Assembly (NCBI GenBank): GCA_017460745.1
Contig: JAFUAL010000013.1
Location: 1-53,316, forward strand
Direction: 5' to 3'
From: Bacilli bacterium
GTDB taxonomy: Bacteria > Bacillota_I > Bacilli_A > RF39 > UBA660
DNA length: 53,316 bases
Below, in pieces: positions 33,908-42,020 of this stretch. The number at the start of each line of letters is the position of its first letter. Positions within the stretch are counted from its first letter, which is position 1. The notes below the pieces were generated by a model, which was not told where the DNA came from, did not search any database, and saw nothing but the letters and a program-made list of their open reading frames with translations. Position numbers and translations under genes: made by a program.

Positions 33908-34627
33908 TCAATCACTAATTTTATTAGTTCCATCTAAATAATTAATTGTTACCCCATCTTCAACATTATATATAAACACATTAAATTTTATTCCTCGACC
34001 ATTATCCTCAACAGATAAAGCTTCCATCTCTACTCCTGTTGCAAGTAGATTATTGCTTTTAAATATAGGAGTTACCCTATATAACACATGATTACCCGTT
34101 TTTTTAATATAACTAGCAACCTTGTTTTCCCATTCTAGCATTGTTTTAGCATTCATACTTCTTGTACAAGTAATTAAATTTTTAGGATTAGCATTTTCTC
34201 CAGTTAATTGATAACCTATCAAATGACATCTATTATATAAATATTTACCATCAACAAAATCATATTTACTTGTTTGCCAACCACTTGGTTTAATCATTCC
34301 AATTCCTTCTCTGTCACTAGTTGGCATCAAATCAACTCCAATATTTGCAAATGCTACTCCACATCTTCCCAAAATATCTAAATCACTATAAGACTCAAAT
34401 GATTCTGTTTTTAAATCTTCCTCATTAAAATCCGGAACATTTCCATTTATAAAAACATATTTTTGGCCACTATATTCTGGTATATCAGATAAAGCATAAG
34501 AAACAGTAAATTTACTTACTAAAAATTTTTCTATATCATTTCGAAAATAACCAACTAACAAAACAAGAATTAAAATCAAAATTTTTTTTATCAATTTATC
34601 ATTATTTTTCTTTTTTCTTCTTGCCAT
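33908..34627 (-). CDS. Membrane-anchored DNA/RNA non-specific endonuclease (NucA-like)
   Basis: 239 aa: an N-terminal basic segment and one membrane helix (LIKKILILILVLLVGYF), then a secreted Endonuclease_NS_2 domain. The catalytic block is YNRCHLIGYQLTGENANPKN LITCTRSMN, with the conserved His (about residue 133) and downstream Asn for metal binding, close to competence DNA-entry nucleases and streptodornase-like enzymes (family DRGH; here NRCH). It should degrade extracellular nucleic acid or act at uptake. No competence gene is nearby. Its start at 34627 is followed by a Lys-rich MARRKKKNND. Confidence 0.85.
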   Translation of the reverse strand: MARRKKKNNDKLIKKILILILVLLVGYFRNDIEKFLVSKFTVSYALSDIPEYSGQKYVFINGNVPDFNEEDLKTESFESYSDLDILGRCGVAFANIGVDLMPTSDREGIGMIKPSGWQTSKYDFVDGKYLYNRCHLIGYQLTGENANPKNLITCTRSMNAKTMLEWENKVASYIKKTGNHVLYRVTPIFKSNNLLATGVEMEALSVEDNGRGIKFNVFIYNVEDGVTINYLDGTNKISD

Positions 34628-34680
34628 TTATATCACACTACTTCCTATAATAATATAGAAAAAATTTAAATTTTTGTCAA

Positions 34681-34705
34681 CAAAAAAAGAGAATAATCCT
34701 CTTTT
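34681..34705 (-). terminator. serS terminator
   Basis: AAAAGAG/CTCTTTT arms (34705-34699, 34691-34685 on the minus strand) with a seven-base loop, followed by T residues. Confidence 0.7.
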
Positions 34706-34707
34706 AA

Positions 34708-35985
34708 TTATTTTATTACTTCTATTCCACCCATATATGGTCTTAAAGCAGCTGGAATTTTTATAGAACCATCACGCATATAATTATTTTCCAAGAATGC
34801 TATTAAAGCACGAGGAGTTGCAAGTACAGTATTATTTAAAGTATGAACAAAATATGTACCATTTTCACCTTTAGTTCGAATTCCAAGACGACGAGCTTGA
34901 GCATCTCCTAAAGTAGAACAAGAACCAACTTCAAAATATTTTTGTTGTCTAGGACTCCATGCTTCTACGTCACATGATTTAACTTTCAAATCAGCCAAAT
35001 CTCCTGAACAACATTCAAGTGTTCTTACAGGAATATCTAAACTTCTAAAGAATTCAACTGTAAACTCATACATTTTTTTATACCATTTCATAGAATCCTC
35101 TGGTTTACAAATAACTACCATTTCTTGTTTTTCAAATTGATGAACACGATATACTCCTCTTTCTTCAATACCATGTGCTCCAACTTCTTTTCTAAAACAT
35201 GGTGAATAACTTGTTAGGGTAATTGGAAGGCTATCAGAGCTTACTATTTGATCTTTAAATCTTCCTATCATAGAATGTTCACTGGTTCCAATCAAATACA
35301 AATCTTCCCCTTCTATTTTATACATCATATTTTCCATTTCAGCAAAACTCATAACTCCATTTACAACATCTCCCCTAATCATAAATGGTGGGATACAATA
35401 AGTAAATCCTTTATTAATCATAAAATCTCTAGCATAAGCAAGCATAGCACTATGAAGTCTTGCCATATCTCCCATTAAAAAGTAAAAACCATTTCCACTT
35501 GTTCTACCACTTGCTTCTTTATCAATTCCTGAAAATTTCTCTAATATATCAGCATGATATGGTATTTCATAATCAGGTACAATAGGTTCTCCAAATTTTT
35601 CTAGTTCTACATTTTCAGAATCATCACGTCCAATTGGAACACTTTTATCAATTATGTTAGGAATTTTTAACATAATTTCTCGAATTTCTTTATTTAACTC
35701 TGTTTCTTCTTTTTCCATTGATTCAAGCTGTTCATTTATTGAAGTAACTTTTTGTTTATTACTATTTGCTTCATCTATTTTCTTTTCTTTAAATAACTTA
35801 CCTATTTCATCACTTATTTTTTTTCGTGTCATTCGTAAATTATCACCATTTGCTTTTAATTCACGTGATTTTTTATCAAGTTCAATTACTTTATCAACAA
35901 GTTCTAACTTTTCATCTTGAAATTTTTTCTTAATATTTTCCTTTACAACATCAGGGTTTTCTCTTAAAAATTTAATATCTATCAT
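34708..35985 (-). CDS. serS: Seryl-tRNA synthetase
   Basis: SerRS charges tRNA-Ser. 425 aa: the N-terminal long coiled-coil arm (residues about 25-110, DKKSRELKANGDNLRMTRKK), then class II motifs SYSPCFRKEVGAHGIEERGV (motif 2 region) and VLATPRALIAFLENNYMRDG (motif 3). Length fits. It begins one base after the HD-protein stop, so both are under the probable T-box at 36500-36665. Confidence 0.97.
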   Translation of the reverse strand: MIDIKFLRENPDVVKENIKKKFQDEKLELVDKVIELDKKSRELKANGDNLRMTRKKISDEIGKLFKEKKIDEANSNKQKVTSINEQLESMEKEETELNKEIREIMLKIPNIIDKSVPIGRDDSENVELEKFGEPIVPDYEIPYHADILEKFSGIDKEASGRTSGNGFYFLMGDMARLHSAMLAYARDFMINKGFTYCIPPFMIRGDVVNGVMSFAEMENMMYKIEGEDLYLIGTSEHSMIGRFKDQIVSSDSLPITLTSYSPCFRKEVGAHGIEERGVYRVHQFEKQEMVVICKPEDSMKWYKKMYEFTVEFFRSLDIPVRTLECCSGDLADLKVKSCDVEAWSPRQQKYFEVGSCSTLGDAQARRLGIRTKGENGTYFVHTLNNTVLATPRALIAFLENNYMRDGSIKIPAALRPYMGGIEVIK

Positions 35986-35986
35986 T

Positions 35987-36493
35987 TTATTTCTCCATTT
36001 CTTCTAACTTTTCTTTTATTTTCATATAAGCTGGTTCATATCGTTTCGATATTCTTTCATAATCATTTATGCTTGGATTTTTTATTCTTGTAATATCCAT
36101 ATTATGTTTTAAATCCGAGAGTTTTACATTTAAAGTATGTACGTCTTTACTACTTATTATTCTATCAATATAATCTGGATAATATTCGCCTTTTTTCTTT
36201 GTTAGATATGTTAGAGGAACAATTATTTCATCAGGATATCCAAATTCTTTTAAATCAGAAAAACTAATATCTGTATCCTCTACAACATCATGTAAAAGAG
36301 CAATTATCTTTTCATTATAATCACTAACTCCCATATAAACTTTAAATAAATGATTAAAGTAAGGAAGTCCTCCTTTATCAACTTTATCATCAAATACTTT
36401 TAAAACAAATTCTAGTGTTTTATAAAGTAAGTCTTGTGATTCTTTCAACTCTAAATATAAATCTTCATCAAAATAACTTTTTAACATATTCAT
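35987..36493 (-). CDS. HD-domain phosphohydrolase, SpoT/MESH1-like
   Basis: 168 aa. The HD motif is in KIIALLHDVVEDTDISFSDL (about residues 63-82) and the second metal segment is VKLSDLKHNMDITRI (about 126-140), both typical of (p)ppGpp-hydrolase-type HD domains. There is no synthetase or TGS domain, so it resembles a small alarmone hydrolase. Standing as the first gene of a T-box-controlled operon with serS, it would be induced by serine starvation, which is a neat link to the stringent response but is inference. GGAG ribosome site precedes the ATG at 36493. Confidence 0.8.
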   Translation of the reverse strand: MNMLKSYFDEDLYLELKESQDLLYKTLEFVLKVFDDKVDKGGLPYFNHLFKVYMGVSDYNEKIIALLHDVVEDTDISFSDLKEFGYPDEIIVPLTYLTKKKGEYYPDYIDRIISSKDVHTLNVKLSDLKHNMDITRIKNPSINDYERISKRYEPAYMKIKEKLEEMEK

Positions 36494-36499
36494 CTCCTA

Positions 36500-36665
36500 T
36501 TAAATAAAAAAGAACAGTAACTAAAGACGTCATAAAGACTGTACCATTCTTTCTTTCAATTTTTTTGATAACGGTCTCCCGTAACTAATTAAGTTCTCTA
36601 AAGAGTAGATAAATAGGTTTTATTGTTAATTTGCACCAACCATTAACTCTCTTAAAATAAAATTA
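36500..36665 (-). promoter_or_regulatory. Probable T-box leader of the HD-protein-serS operon
   Basis: On the minus strand: GTTAAT/ATTAAC hairpin with a GGTTGGTGCAA loop (the GGUGNRA stem I loop), a TCT-A specifier-like triplet (Ser) near 36598, a stem ACGG-GAGA-CCGT, then the T-box core AAGAATGGTACAGTC (about 36551-36537) and a hairpin based on ACAGT/ACTGT with six T before the HD gene. UGGU rather than UGGC at the acceptor-pairing site would need a G-U pair with a Ser discriminator G. Ser specificity rests on the operon and specifier. Confidence 0.7.
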
Positions 36666-36687
36666 CTATTATTGTCTCTTTTTTGAT

Positions 36688-36897
36688 TTACATATATTTT
36701 TCCATTTGTTTCATCATTTGTTTTACTTGTTTTTCGTTAGGTTTTCTTCCCATCCCACTCATAAGTGTACGAATCATATCTTCGTTAATTGGTGGATTTT
36801 TCTTTAAGTATTTAGTCATTAATTTTCTCGATATAAAAATTCCTAAAGCAACTCCGACTATAAAACCAATTAATACTTGTAATATATCAAGCCACAT
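36688..36897 (-). CDS. yneF: UPF0154 membrane protein YneF
   Basis: 69 aa, one N-terminal helix (LQVLIGFIVGVALGIFISRK) followed by the conserved LKKNPPINEDMIRTLMSGMG, RKPNEKQVKQMMKQM. This matches the YneF family of unknown function. ATG at 36897 has GGGAG nine bases away; the ORF extends to a TTG at 36906, which is rejected. Confidence 0.9.
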   Translation of the reverse strand: MWLDILQVLIGFIVGVALGIFISRKLMTKYLKKNPPINEDMIRTLMSGMGRKPNEKQVKQMMKQMEKYM

Positions 36898-36996
36898 TAA
36901 AATCAACTCCCTACATGAATAATATACTATAAGATAAAAATTTATTCAAGTTTATTTTCATTTTTTTCATAATGTTTTAAAAAAAGTTAAACTAAA

Positions 36997-37578
36997 TTAT
37001 TTAACTTTTTTCCACATATTATAATACTCAATTCCAGACACAACTGACATTATAGTTGCAAAATATATTAAGAAATCTGCAATTTTTAAATTAATAAGTT
37101 CAAATGGTAAATTATAAAAGAACATAAGTCCAAGTCCTATCATCATAGATGCTGTTTTTATCTTACCAGATGAAATCGCAGCCGTCACTTTTCCTTTTCT
37201 TAATAAATCCATTTTTAAAGCATTTACTACTTCATCACGAAATATGTAAATAACTGGAACAAAAGTTGGAATAAAACCACGAACTGCAAATATTATTAAA
37301 ACAGAATTAACTAAAACTTTATCTGCTATAGCATCAAGTAGTTTTCCTGTATCTGTTACTAAATTTTCACGACGAGCAATACTACCATCTAGATAATCAG
37401 TGAATGCTGCAATTATAAAAATAATACCTGAAATAAAATATATAGATTCAACTACTATTCCACCTATATTAAATTTTGGTAATATTATTCCAATACTATA
37501 AAAAGGAAATAAACAAAGAATAATTATAAGTATTGTTAACATTATTCTTAGAATTGTTAATCTATTTGGTACATTCAT
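36997..37578 (-). CDS. pgsA: CDP-diacylglycerol--glycerol-3-phosphate phosphatidyltransferase PgsA
   Basis: PgsA makes phosphatidylglycerol phosphate from CDP-DAG in the membrane. 193 aa, about five helices. It has the CDP-alcohol phosphotransferase motif DYLDGSIARRENLVTDTGKLLDAIADK (D-x2-D-G-x2-A-R-x8-G-x3-D-x3-D; residues about 67-93). The opening VPNRLTILRIMLT is typical. It overlaps rodZ by 17 bases, the Bacillus ymfM-pgsA order; cinA and recA do not follow here. Confidence 0.95.
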   Translation of the reverse strand: MNVPNRLTILRIMLTILIIILCLFPFYSIGIILPKFNIGGIVVESIYFISGIIFIIAAFTDYLDGSIARRENLVTDTGKLLDAIADKVLVNSVLIIFAVRGFIPTFVPVIYIFRDEVVNALKMDLLRKGKVTAAISSGKIKTASMMIGLGLMFFYNLPFELINLKIADFLIYFATIMSVVSGIEYYNMWKKVK

Positions 37579-38056
37579 ACGTAATTCCTCCTAACAACTC
37601 ATTTGTAATCATTGGTTCTGTTTTAACAACTTTCAAAATTAAATAAACTATTAAAGAAATAAAAAACAAAATTGCAATTAGTAAAACAATTGGAGCAGCA
37701 TCATATCTTGTATGTTTTATCTTTGTATAAGGGGATGATATGTGCTTTGTTGTTTCTTCTTTTTCAGAATCTAACTTTTCTTTAGCTTTTCTTATATCAT
37801 CAAGTGATATTTTAGAAGTTTTTTCAAAAACAAAATCATTAAAATCATCTAACATTTTACTTACATCAAGTCCTAAATATTTGGCATAAATTCTAACCAT
37901 ATCCTTAAGTTCAAATATATCTTTAAATGCTTTAAAATTACCTTCTTCAATTGCTGATAATAATGCTTCATTTATATTTAAATCATCACTTGCTTCACTT
38001 ATACTAACACCATTTTTTTTTCTTTCAGTTTTTAAATATTCTCCTATTTCATTCAT
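37562..38056 (-). CDS. rodZ: RodZ-like HTH membrane protein (YmfM)
   Basis: 164 aa. An N-terminal HTH of Cro/CI type (GEYLKTERKKNGVSISEASD, DLNINEALLSAIEEGNFKAF) is typical of RodZ, which links MreB to the membrane. The charged linker and one helix (APIVLLIAILFFISLIVYLI) follow, but only a 15-residue extracellular tail remains; the usual periplasmic domain is absent. Ribosome site GGTGAT. With MreC and MreD present elsewhere, it fits a rod-shape system. Confidence 0.85.
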   Translation of the reverse strand: MNEIGEYLKTERKKNGVSISEASDDLNINEALLSAIEEGNFKAFKDIFELKDMVRIYAKYLGLDVSKMLDDFNDFVFEKTSKISLDDIRKAKEKLDSEKEETTKHISSPYTKIKHTRYDAAPIVLLIAILFFISLIVYLILKVVKTEPMITNELLGGITYECTK

Positions 38057-38079
38057 TTTAAATCACCATTCATTTTAAT

Positions 38080-38431
38080 AAAATACTTTATAAGCCATGT
38101 TCTGTACCGTAAAGGTGGCAAACATTTATCTATTATATTTCTATAATCCCGGGTTATGTTCATTTTCACTTCCCAAGCTCCCCTACCAAAATTTGGGTTT
38201 CTCACTCGTGGGGTTTACTATGTTCCACTTCCTCTGTTTCCAGATTCTTCATCACTATAGCACTTTTACAATTACTCTAACCATAGAATTCCTTAGGTTA
38301 TTTCATAGCCGTTAGTTAACACTACTTAAGGTTATTTTTTCCCTTAACACGAACACTACAAGCATCGCAACTTGTGTGAGCATGGACTTTCCTCTATATT
38401 ACTTTGAATATAGCGTTTGCCCAAGTATTTT
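38080..38431 (-). ncRNA. rnpB: RNase P RNA (B-type)
   Basis: The catalytic RNA of RNase P. Minus strand carries GAGGAAAGTCCATGCTCAC (near 38392-38374), the canonical P4-proximal start, GTAAACCCCACGAGTGAGAA and ACCCAAATTTTGGTAGGGGA (B-type J/P10-12 region, near 38220-38180), and ends ACAGAACATGGCTTATA. The first and last nine bases (AAAATACTT ... AAGTATTTT) pair as helix P1. Its 5' end overlaps the gpsB stop, the gpsB-rnpB order of Bacillus. Confidence 0.95.
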
Positions 38432-38771
38432 ATTCATCATCATCGTCTCCATAAACTACTTTTTCAAGACGAGATAATCTTTTTAAAACATCTAAATTAG
38501 TTGTATTCCCACTATTATTACCTGGAGTTGATTTAAATATTTCAGCATTAGTTTTTAAATTTCTAATTTCCTGCTTTAAATTAATAATTTGCTCCAAACT
38601 ATCTTCTTTTTCTTTTTCTAAGTTGCGAATAATGGTATAAAAATGTTCATAATCAGCTATAACTAAATCAAGAAATTGATCTACTTCCTTCAATCTATAA
38701 CCTCTTGTATCAATTTTAAAATTCTTTTCAAGTATTGCATCACTTGTAAGATTAAATTCATCTTTATACAT
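38430..38771 (-). CDS. gpsB: Cell division protein GpsB (DivIVA family)
   Basis: 113 aa. The N-terminal DivIVA/GpsB membrane-binding domain is FKIDTRGYRLKEVDQFLDLV (residues about 18-37), followed by a coiled coil (IIRNLEKEKEDSLEQIINLK) and a short C-terminal helix (LDVLKRLSRLEKVVYG), exactly the GpsB plan. GpsB coordinates peptidoglycan synthases between septum and side wall. Upstream promoter at 38830-38858. Confidence 0.95.
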   Translation of the reverse strand: MYKDEFNLTSDAILEKNFKIDTRGYRLKEVDQFLDLVIADYEHFYTIIRNLEKEKEDSLEQIINLKQEIRNLKTNAEIFKSTPGNNSGNTTNLDVLKRLSRLEKVVYGDDDDE

Positions 38772-38829
38772 AAACTACTTCCTTTCTATTTAACTTAAAT
38801 TTCATACATATTCTCTATTTCATAATAAT

Positions 38830-38858
38830 ATTTTAAGATAATAGTAAAAAGTTGTCAA
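38830..38858 (-). promoter_or_regulatory. gpsB sigma-A promoter
   Basis: TTGACA (38858-38853) and TAAAAT (38835-38830), spacer 17, about 60 bases before the ATG. Confidence 0.75.
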
Positions 38859-38927
38859 GTATATAATTTAGAATGCTCTAAAACAATAAAAATCCATATC
38901 TTGCTAGATAAGGATTTATATGCAAAC

Positions 38928-39005
38928 TGGTGATCAGTACGGGATTCGGACCCGTGAATGCTGCCGTGAAAGGGCAGTGTGTTAAGCCACTTCACCAACT
39001 GACCA
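38928..39005 (-). tRNA. tRNA-Glu (UUC)
   Basis: Anticodon arm CTGCC-CTTTCAC-GGCAG gives anticodon TTC. Acceptor TGGTCAG pairs with CTGATCA (one G-T), and CCA is encoded. The T loop is TCCGAAT: C instead of the near-universal T at position 55. Last gene of a four-tRNA operon. Confidence 0.93.
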
Positions 39006-39013
39006 AAAAAAAA

Positions 39014-39090
39014 TGGCGCCTCAACTGGGACTTGAACCTAGGACCCCTTGATTAACAGTCAAGTGCTCTAACCAACTGAGCTATTGAGGC
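39014..39090 (-). tRNA. tRNA-Asn (GUU)
   Basis: Anticodon arm CTTGA-CTGTTAA-TCAAG, anticodon GTT; acceptor GCCTCAA/TTGAGGC; encoded CCA; 77 bases. T stem CTAGG/CCCAG has an A-C mismatch in the middle pair. Confidence 0.95.
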
Positions 39091-39102
39091 ATTTTTTCAA
39101 AA

Positions 39103-39179
39103 TGGTGGGCCTGGATGGATTTGAACCATCGACCTCACGCTTATCAGACGTGCGCTCTAACCAACTGAGCTACAAGCCC
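39103..39179 (-). tRNA. tRNA-Ile (GAU)
   Basis: Anticodon arm CACGT-CTGATAA-GCGTG, anticodon GAT; acceptor GGGCTTG/CAGGCCC; encoded CCA; 77 bases. Confidence 0.96.
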
Positions 39180-39197
39180 ATTTAATTTTTTTAAAAC

Positions 39198-39273
39198 TGG
39201 TGTCCAGCTAGGGATTCGAACCCTAGACCCACTGATTAAGAGTCAGTTGCTCTACCAACTGAGCTAGCCAGAC
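39198..39273 (-). tRNA. tRNA-Lys (CUU)
   Basis: Anticodon arm ACTGA-CTCTTAA-TCAGT, anticodon CTT; acceptor GTCTGGC pairs with GCTGGAC with two G-T wobbles; encoded CCA; 76 bases. First gene of the tRNA operon, directly after its promoter. Confidence 0.96.
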
Positions 39274-39280
39274 GTCTCAA

Positions 39281-39315
39281 GCAAGAACAAATAATATTCT
39301 AACTTATGTTCTTGC
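39281..39315. repeat. Nine-base dyad over the tRNA operon -10 region
   Basis: GCAAGAACA (39281-39289) and TGTTCTTGC (39307-39315) are perfect inverted repeats with a 17-base centre containing the -10 box. No T-run follows, so it is not a typical terminator for greA; it may be an operator or a processing hairpin. Confidence 0.6.
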
Positions 39316-39324
39316 TATTGTCAA
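39296..39324 (-). promoter_or_regulatory. tRNA operon sigma-A promoter
   Basis: TTGACA (39324-39319) and TAGAAT (39301-39296), spacer 17, about 22 bases before tRNA-Lys. Confidence 0.8.
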
Positions 39325-39352
39325 CATTTTTTTTGATTTTTTTGTATTTTTT

Positions 39353-39820
39353 TTAGGCAATTGAAGTAATTTCTATTTGATAAACACCATTAGGACTTTC
39401 AACATCAACTACTTCTCCTACATGTCTTCCAAGAAGTGCTTTAGCTATTGGACTCTCATTTGAAATTTTACTTTCAAATGGATTAGCTTCTTGACTTCCA
39501 ACTATTTTATACTCATCCTCTTCATCATCATCTATATATTTAATTTTAACTGTATTTCCTATACTAACTGAACCATTATCAACATTTTCAATAATAGATA
39601 CATTTTCAAGTATTTGTTCTAATTTTTTAATTCTTCCTTCAAGTTCTGCTTGTTCATTTCTAGCAGCATCATACTCTGCATTTTCAGACAAATCTCCAAG
39701 CGCTCTTGCTTCTTTTATAGCCTTTATATTTAATGGACGTTTTACATTAATTAAATCATCCAATTCTTGTTTTAATTCTTGGTACCCCTCTTCAGTTAAA
39801 TAAACTGTTTTCTTGTCCAT
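39353..39820 (-). CDS. greA: Transcription elongation factor GreA
   Basis: GreA rescues backtracked RNA polymerase. 155 aa: N-terminal coiled coil (EGYQELKQELDDLINVKRPL) with the tip acidic residues LSENAEYDAARNEQ, then the FKBP-like C-terminal domain (IGNTVKIKYIDDDEEDEYKI, SPIAKALLGRHVGEVV). The ATG at 39820 has AGGAGG at good spacing; the 15-codon extension to 39865 is rejected. Follows yrrO as in Bacillus (udk missing). Confidence 0.97.
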   Translation of the reverse strand: MDKKTVYLTEEGYQELKQELDDLINVKRPLNIKAIKEARALGDLSENAEYDAARNEQAELEGRIKKLEQILENVSIIENVDNGSVSIGNTVKIKYIDDDEEDEYKIVGSQEANPFESKISNESPIAKALLGRHVGEVVDVESPNGVYQIEITSIA

Positions 39821-39853
39821 AATAACACCTCCTAAATTAAAAAGTTCCAGATA

Positions 39854-39882
39854 AGTATAGTACAAAACATATAAAAAGTCAA
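39854..39882 (-). promoter_or_regulatory. greA sigma-A promoter
   Basis: TTGACT (39882-39877) and TATACT (39859-39854), spacer 17, 34 bases before the greA ATG. Confidence 0.75.
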
Positions 39883-39986
39883 GATAATTTTATGATGCGT
39901 ATAATCCATTATAAATATTATAAATTAAGCATAAATAATTTATAATAACACTTCATTATATGCATAAATTTAAAAATATTTCCAAA

Positions 39987-41159
39987 TTATAAATATGGAC
40001 GTCTCAACATTGAATAAAGAGGTAAATCTTCATCTATTTTTATTTTAAGAATACTATCTGCAATATTGGCCTTATTTATACTTTCCATTTTTTCATTATA
40101 TAAATTATCAACATCAAAATCTATTATATCCATATTAGGAGTAATTATTTCAATTTTATCACCTAATTCAAAATAATTTCTCTGACGAATCGTATATAAA
40201 TTATCATTTTTTTCTATTACTATTCCAAGATAATCTTGATTACTTGGCTCCCCTCTTCCTAAATAGTATTGATCTGATACATCTGCCTCTTTCATATAAA
40301 AATGTGTACTATTTTCTCGATTTGATACTTTACTTAATATTTTAACTTCACGATTTAATAAATCATCACTTAATGTATCATTTAAAACAGCATCTATAAT
40401 TCTTCTATATGATGAAAGAACAACTGCTAAATAGAAAGGAGAACGCATTCTTCCCTCGATCTTAAAACTTGTAATTCCGATTTCTATCATATCTTTTATA
40501 TACTTTGACATGTTCAAATCTTTTACAGCCATACTAAAATTTTCTTCATCATTAATATCAAAAGCAAAACGACATATTTGAGCACATCCACCACGATTAG
40601 AATCACGGTTAGTAAAATAATTTGATAAAACACATCTACCACTTACAAACGTACACATTGCACCATGAATAAATGTTTCAATAGGAAGTCCTACTTCATC
40701 TATTATTTTTTTGATATCATCTCGCCCAACTTCTCTGGCTAAAACTACTCTATCAACACCCATTTCTTTTAAAAACTTAACACTTTCCATGTTAGTTACA
40801 CTTACTTGAGTACTTAAATGAACTTCTACCTTGAAATTCTCTTTTATATATTTAACTAAAAATAAATCACTTACAATAAAAGCATCAATTCCTGCTTCAA
40901 CAACTTGTTTTATATAATCATACACCAAAGCAATATCTTCATTATGAAAAACTATATTAAGCGTTAAATAAGCTCTTTTTCCCAAACTATGTGCAAAACT
41001 ACAAGCTTCTTTAATTTCTTCTAAACTAAAATTATTAGCATTAGCACGTAAACTATACTCACGTCCTCCAAAATAAATAGCATCTGCTCCATATATACAA
41101 GCAATTTTTAATCTTTCTAAGTCACCTGCTGGACTTAATAATTCAACCTTATTTAACAT
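39987..41159 (-). CDS. yrrO: Peptidase U32 family tRNA hydroxylation protein TrhP2 (YrrO)
   Basis: 390 aa U32-family protein. It contains VEHLSTQVSVTN-type sequence (EVHLSTQVSVTNMESVKFLK), VDRVVLAREVGRDDI, ETFIHGAMCTFVSGRCVLSN and NRGGCAQICRF, whose Cys residues are the probable Fe-S ligands. In Bacillus, YrrN/YrrO (TrhP1/TrhP2) make 5-hydroxyuridine at tRNA position 34 from prephenate, the substrate of TrmR (YrrM). Last gene of the ruvX-yrzB-mltG-trmR-trhP1-trhP2 operon; a two-base gap separates it from trhP1. Confidence 0.9.
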   Translation of the reverse strand: MLNKVELLSPAGDLERLKIACIYGADAIYFGGREYSLRANANNFSLEEIKEACSFAHSLGKRAYLTLNIVFHNEDIALVYDYIKQVVEAGIDAFIVSDLFLVKYIKENFKVEVHLSTQVSVTNMESVKFLKEMGVDRVVLAREVGRDDIKKIIDEVGLPIETFIHGAMCTFVSGRCVLSNYFTNRDSNRGGCAQICRFAFDINDEENFSMAVKDLNMSKYIKDMIEIGITSFKIEGRMRSPFYLAVVLSSYRRIIDAVLNDTLSDDLLNREVKILSKVSNRENSTHFYMKEADVSDQYYLGRGEPSNQDYLGIVIEKNDNLYTIRQRNYFELGDKIEIITPNMDIIDFDVDNLYNEKMESINKANIADSILKIKIDEDLPLYSMLRRPYL

Positions 41160-41161
41160 AA

Positions 41162-42019
41162 CTACTTCACCTTATATATTGTTTTAGTATAAAAAAATCC
41201 ATCATAATCGCCAATTAAATCTGACACTTTTTTTATCAATTCATCATCCGTTATATTTAAATCTATATTATCCTTATATAACTTCAATACATCTAAAAAT
41301 ACATCATCACTTATTAAATTATTATCAAGTATTCCATATTTAAGTTTATCTTTTAAGTTAATAAATGCACTTGTTCCATTTAATATTTCTTTAGTTAATA
41401 TATTAGTACCCTGTTTATTTTGAATAACATAATATTTATTATCTTTACCCTTTTCTGTTATTTCATTTAGTTCATTTTTATTATTTTTTCCTATATGCTG
41501 ATAAAAATTAGATACCAATTTTCTTTTAGAATGCGAAATAACTACATGTCCAATAAATAAAGCCATTAAATTAATATCAACTTTATTACTTATTTCTTCC
41601 ATTTCATTTGCAGTTATATCACTTGCTAGATAAGCATATTTACATCCTAAAGTTTTATAAAATTCTACAATATTATAATTAGTTACTAAATGACCTTGAT
41701 TATATACTAAATCAAGTTTTAAATCTAATCTTTTAACAATAGATAAAATACTTAAATCATAAAATAATATTCCTTTAATATTAAGTTTACTAAGTTCTAT
41801 TAAATTATTTTCTAAATCTTTTAAATCATCATTAAATATATTTTTATTAATTGCAACAAACAAATTAATATCACAATACTTCTTAAGTAATTCTTTAATA
41901 CTTTCTAAATCAAGCTCAAAGTAATTAATACTAAAATCACGAAGTCCTATAATAAAAGAATTAGTAAATTTTAAATATTTATCCAATTCTTTACTATTAA
42001 CACTAACAATTAATTCCAA
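41162..42019 (-). CDS. yrrN: U32-family partner protein TrhP1 (YrrN)
   Basis: 285 aa, divergent U32 fold with KGILFYDLSILSIVKRLDLK, VYNQGHLVTNYNIVEFYKTL and MALFIGHVVISHSKRKLVSN. It lacks the Cys cluster of YrrO, as expected for the smaller subunit. Position between trmR and trhP2 in a tight operon (1 and 2 base gaps) and size match YrrN. Role: partner in tRNA-U34 hydroxylation, by family and synteny. Confidence 0.82.
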   Translation of the reverse strand: MELIVSVNSKELDKYLKFTNSFIIGLRDFSINYFELDLESIKELLKKYCDINLFVAINKNIFNDDLKDLENNLIELSKLNIKGILFYDLSILSIVKRLDLKLDLVYNQGHLVTNYNIVEFYKTLGCKYAYLASDITANEMEEISNKVDINLMALFIGHVVISHSKRKLVSNFYQHIGKNNKNELNEITEKGKDNKYYVIQNKQGTNILTKEILNGTSAFINLKDKLKYGILDNNLISDDVFLDVLKLYKDNIDLNITDDELIKKVSDLIGDYDGFFYTKTIYKVK

Positions 42020-42020
42020 A

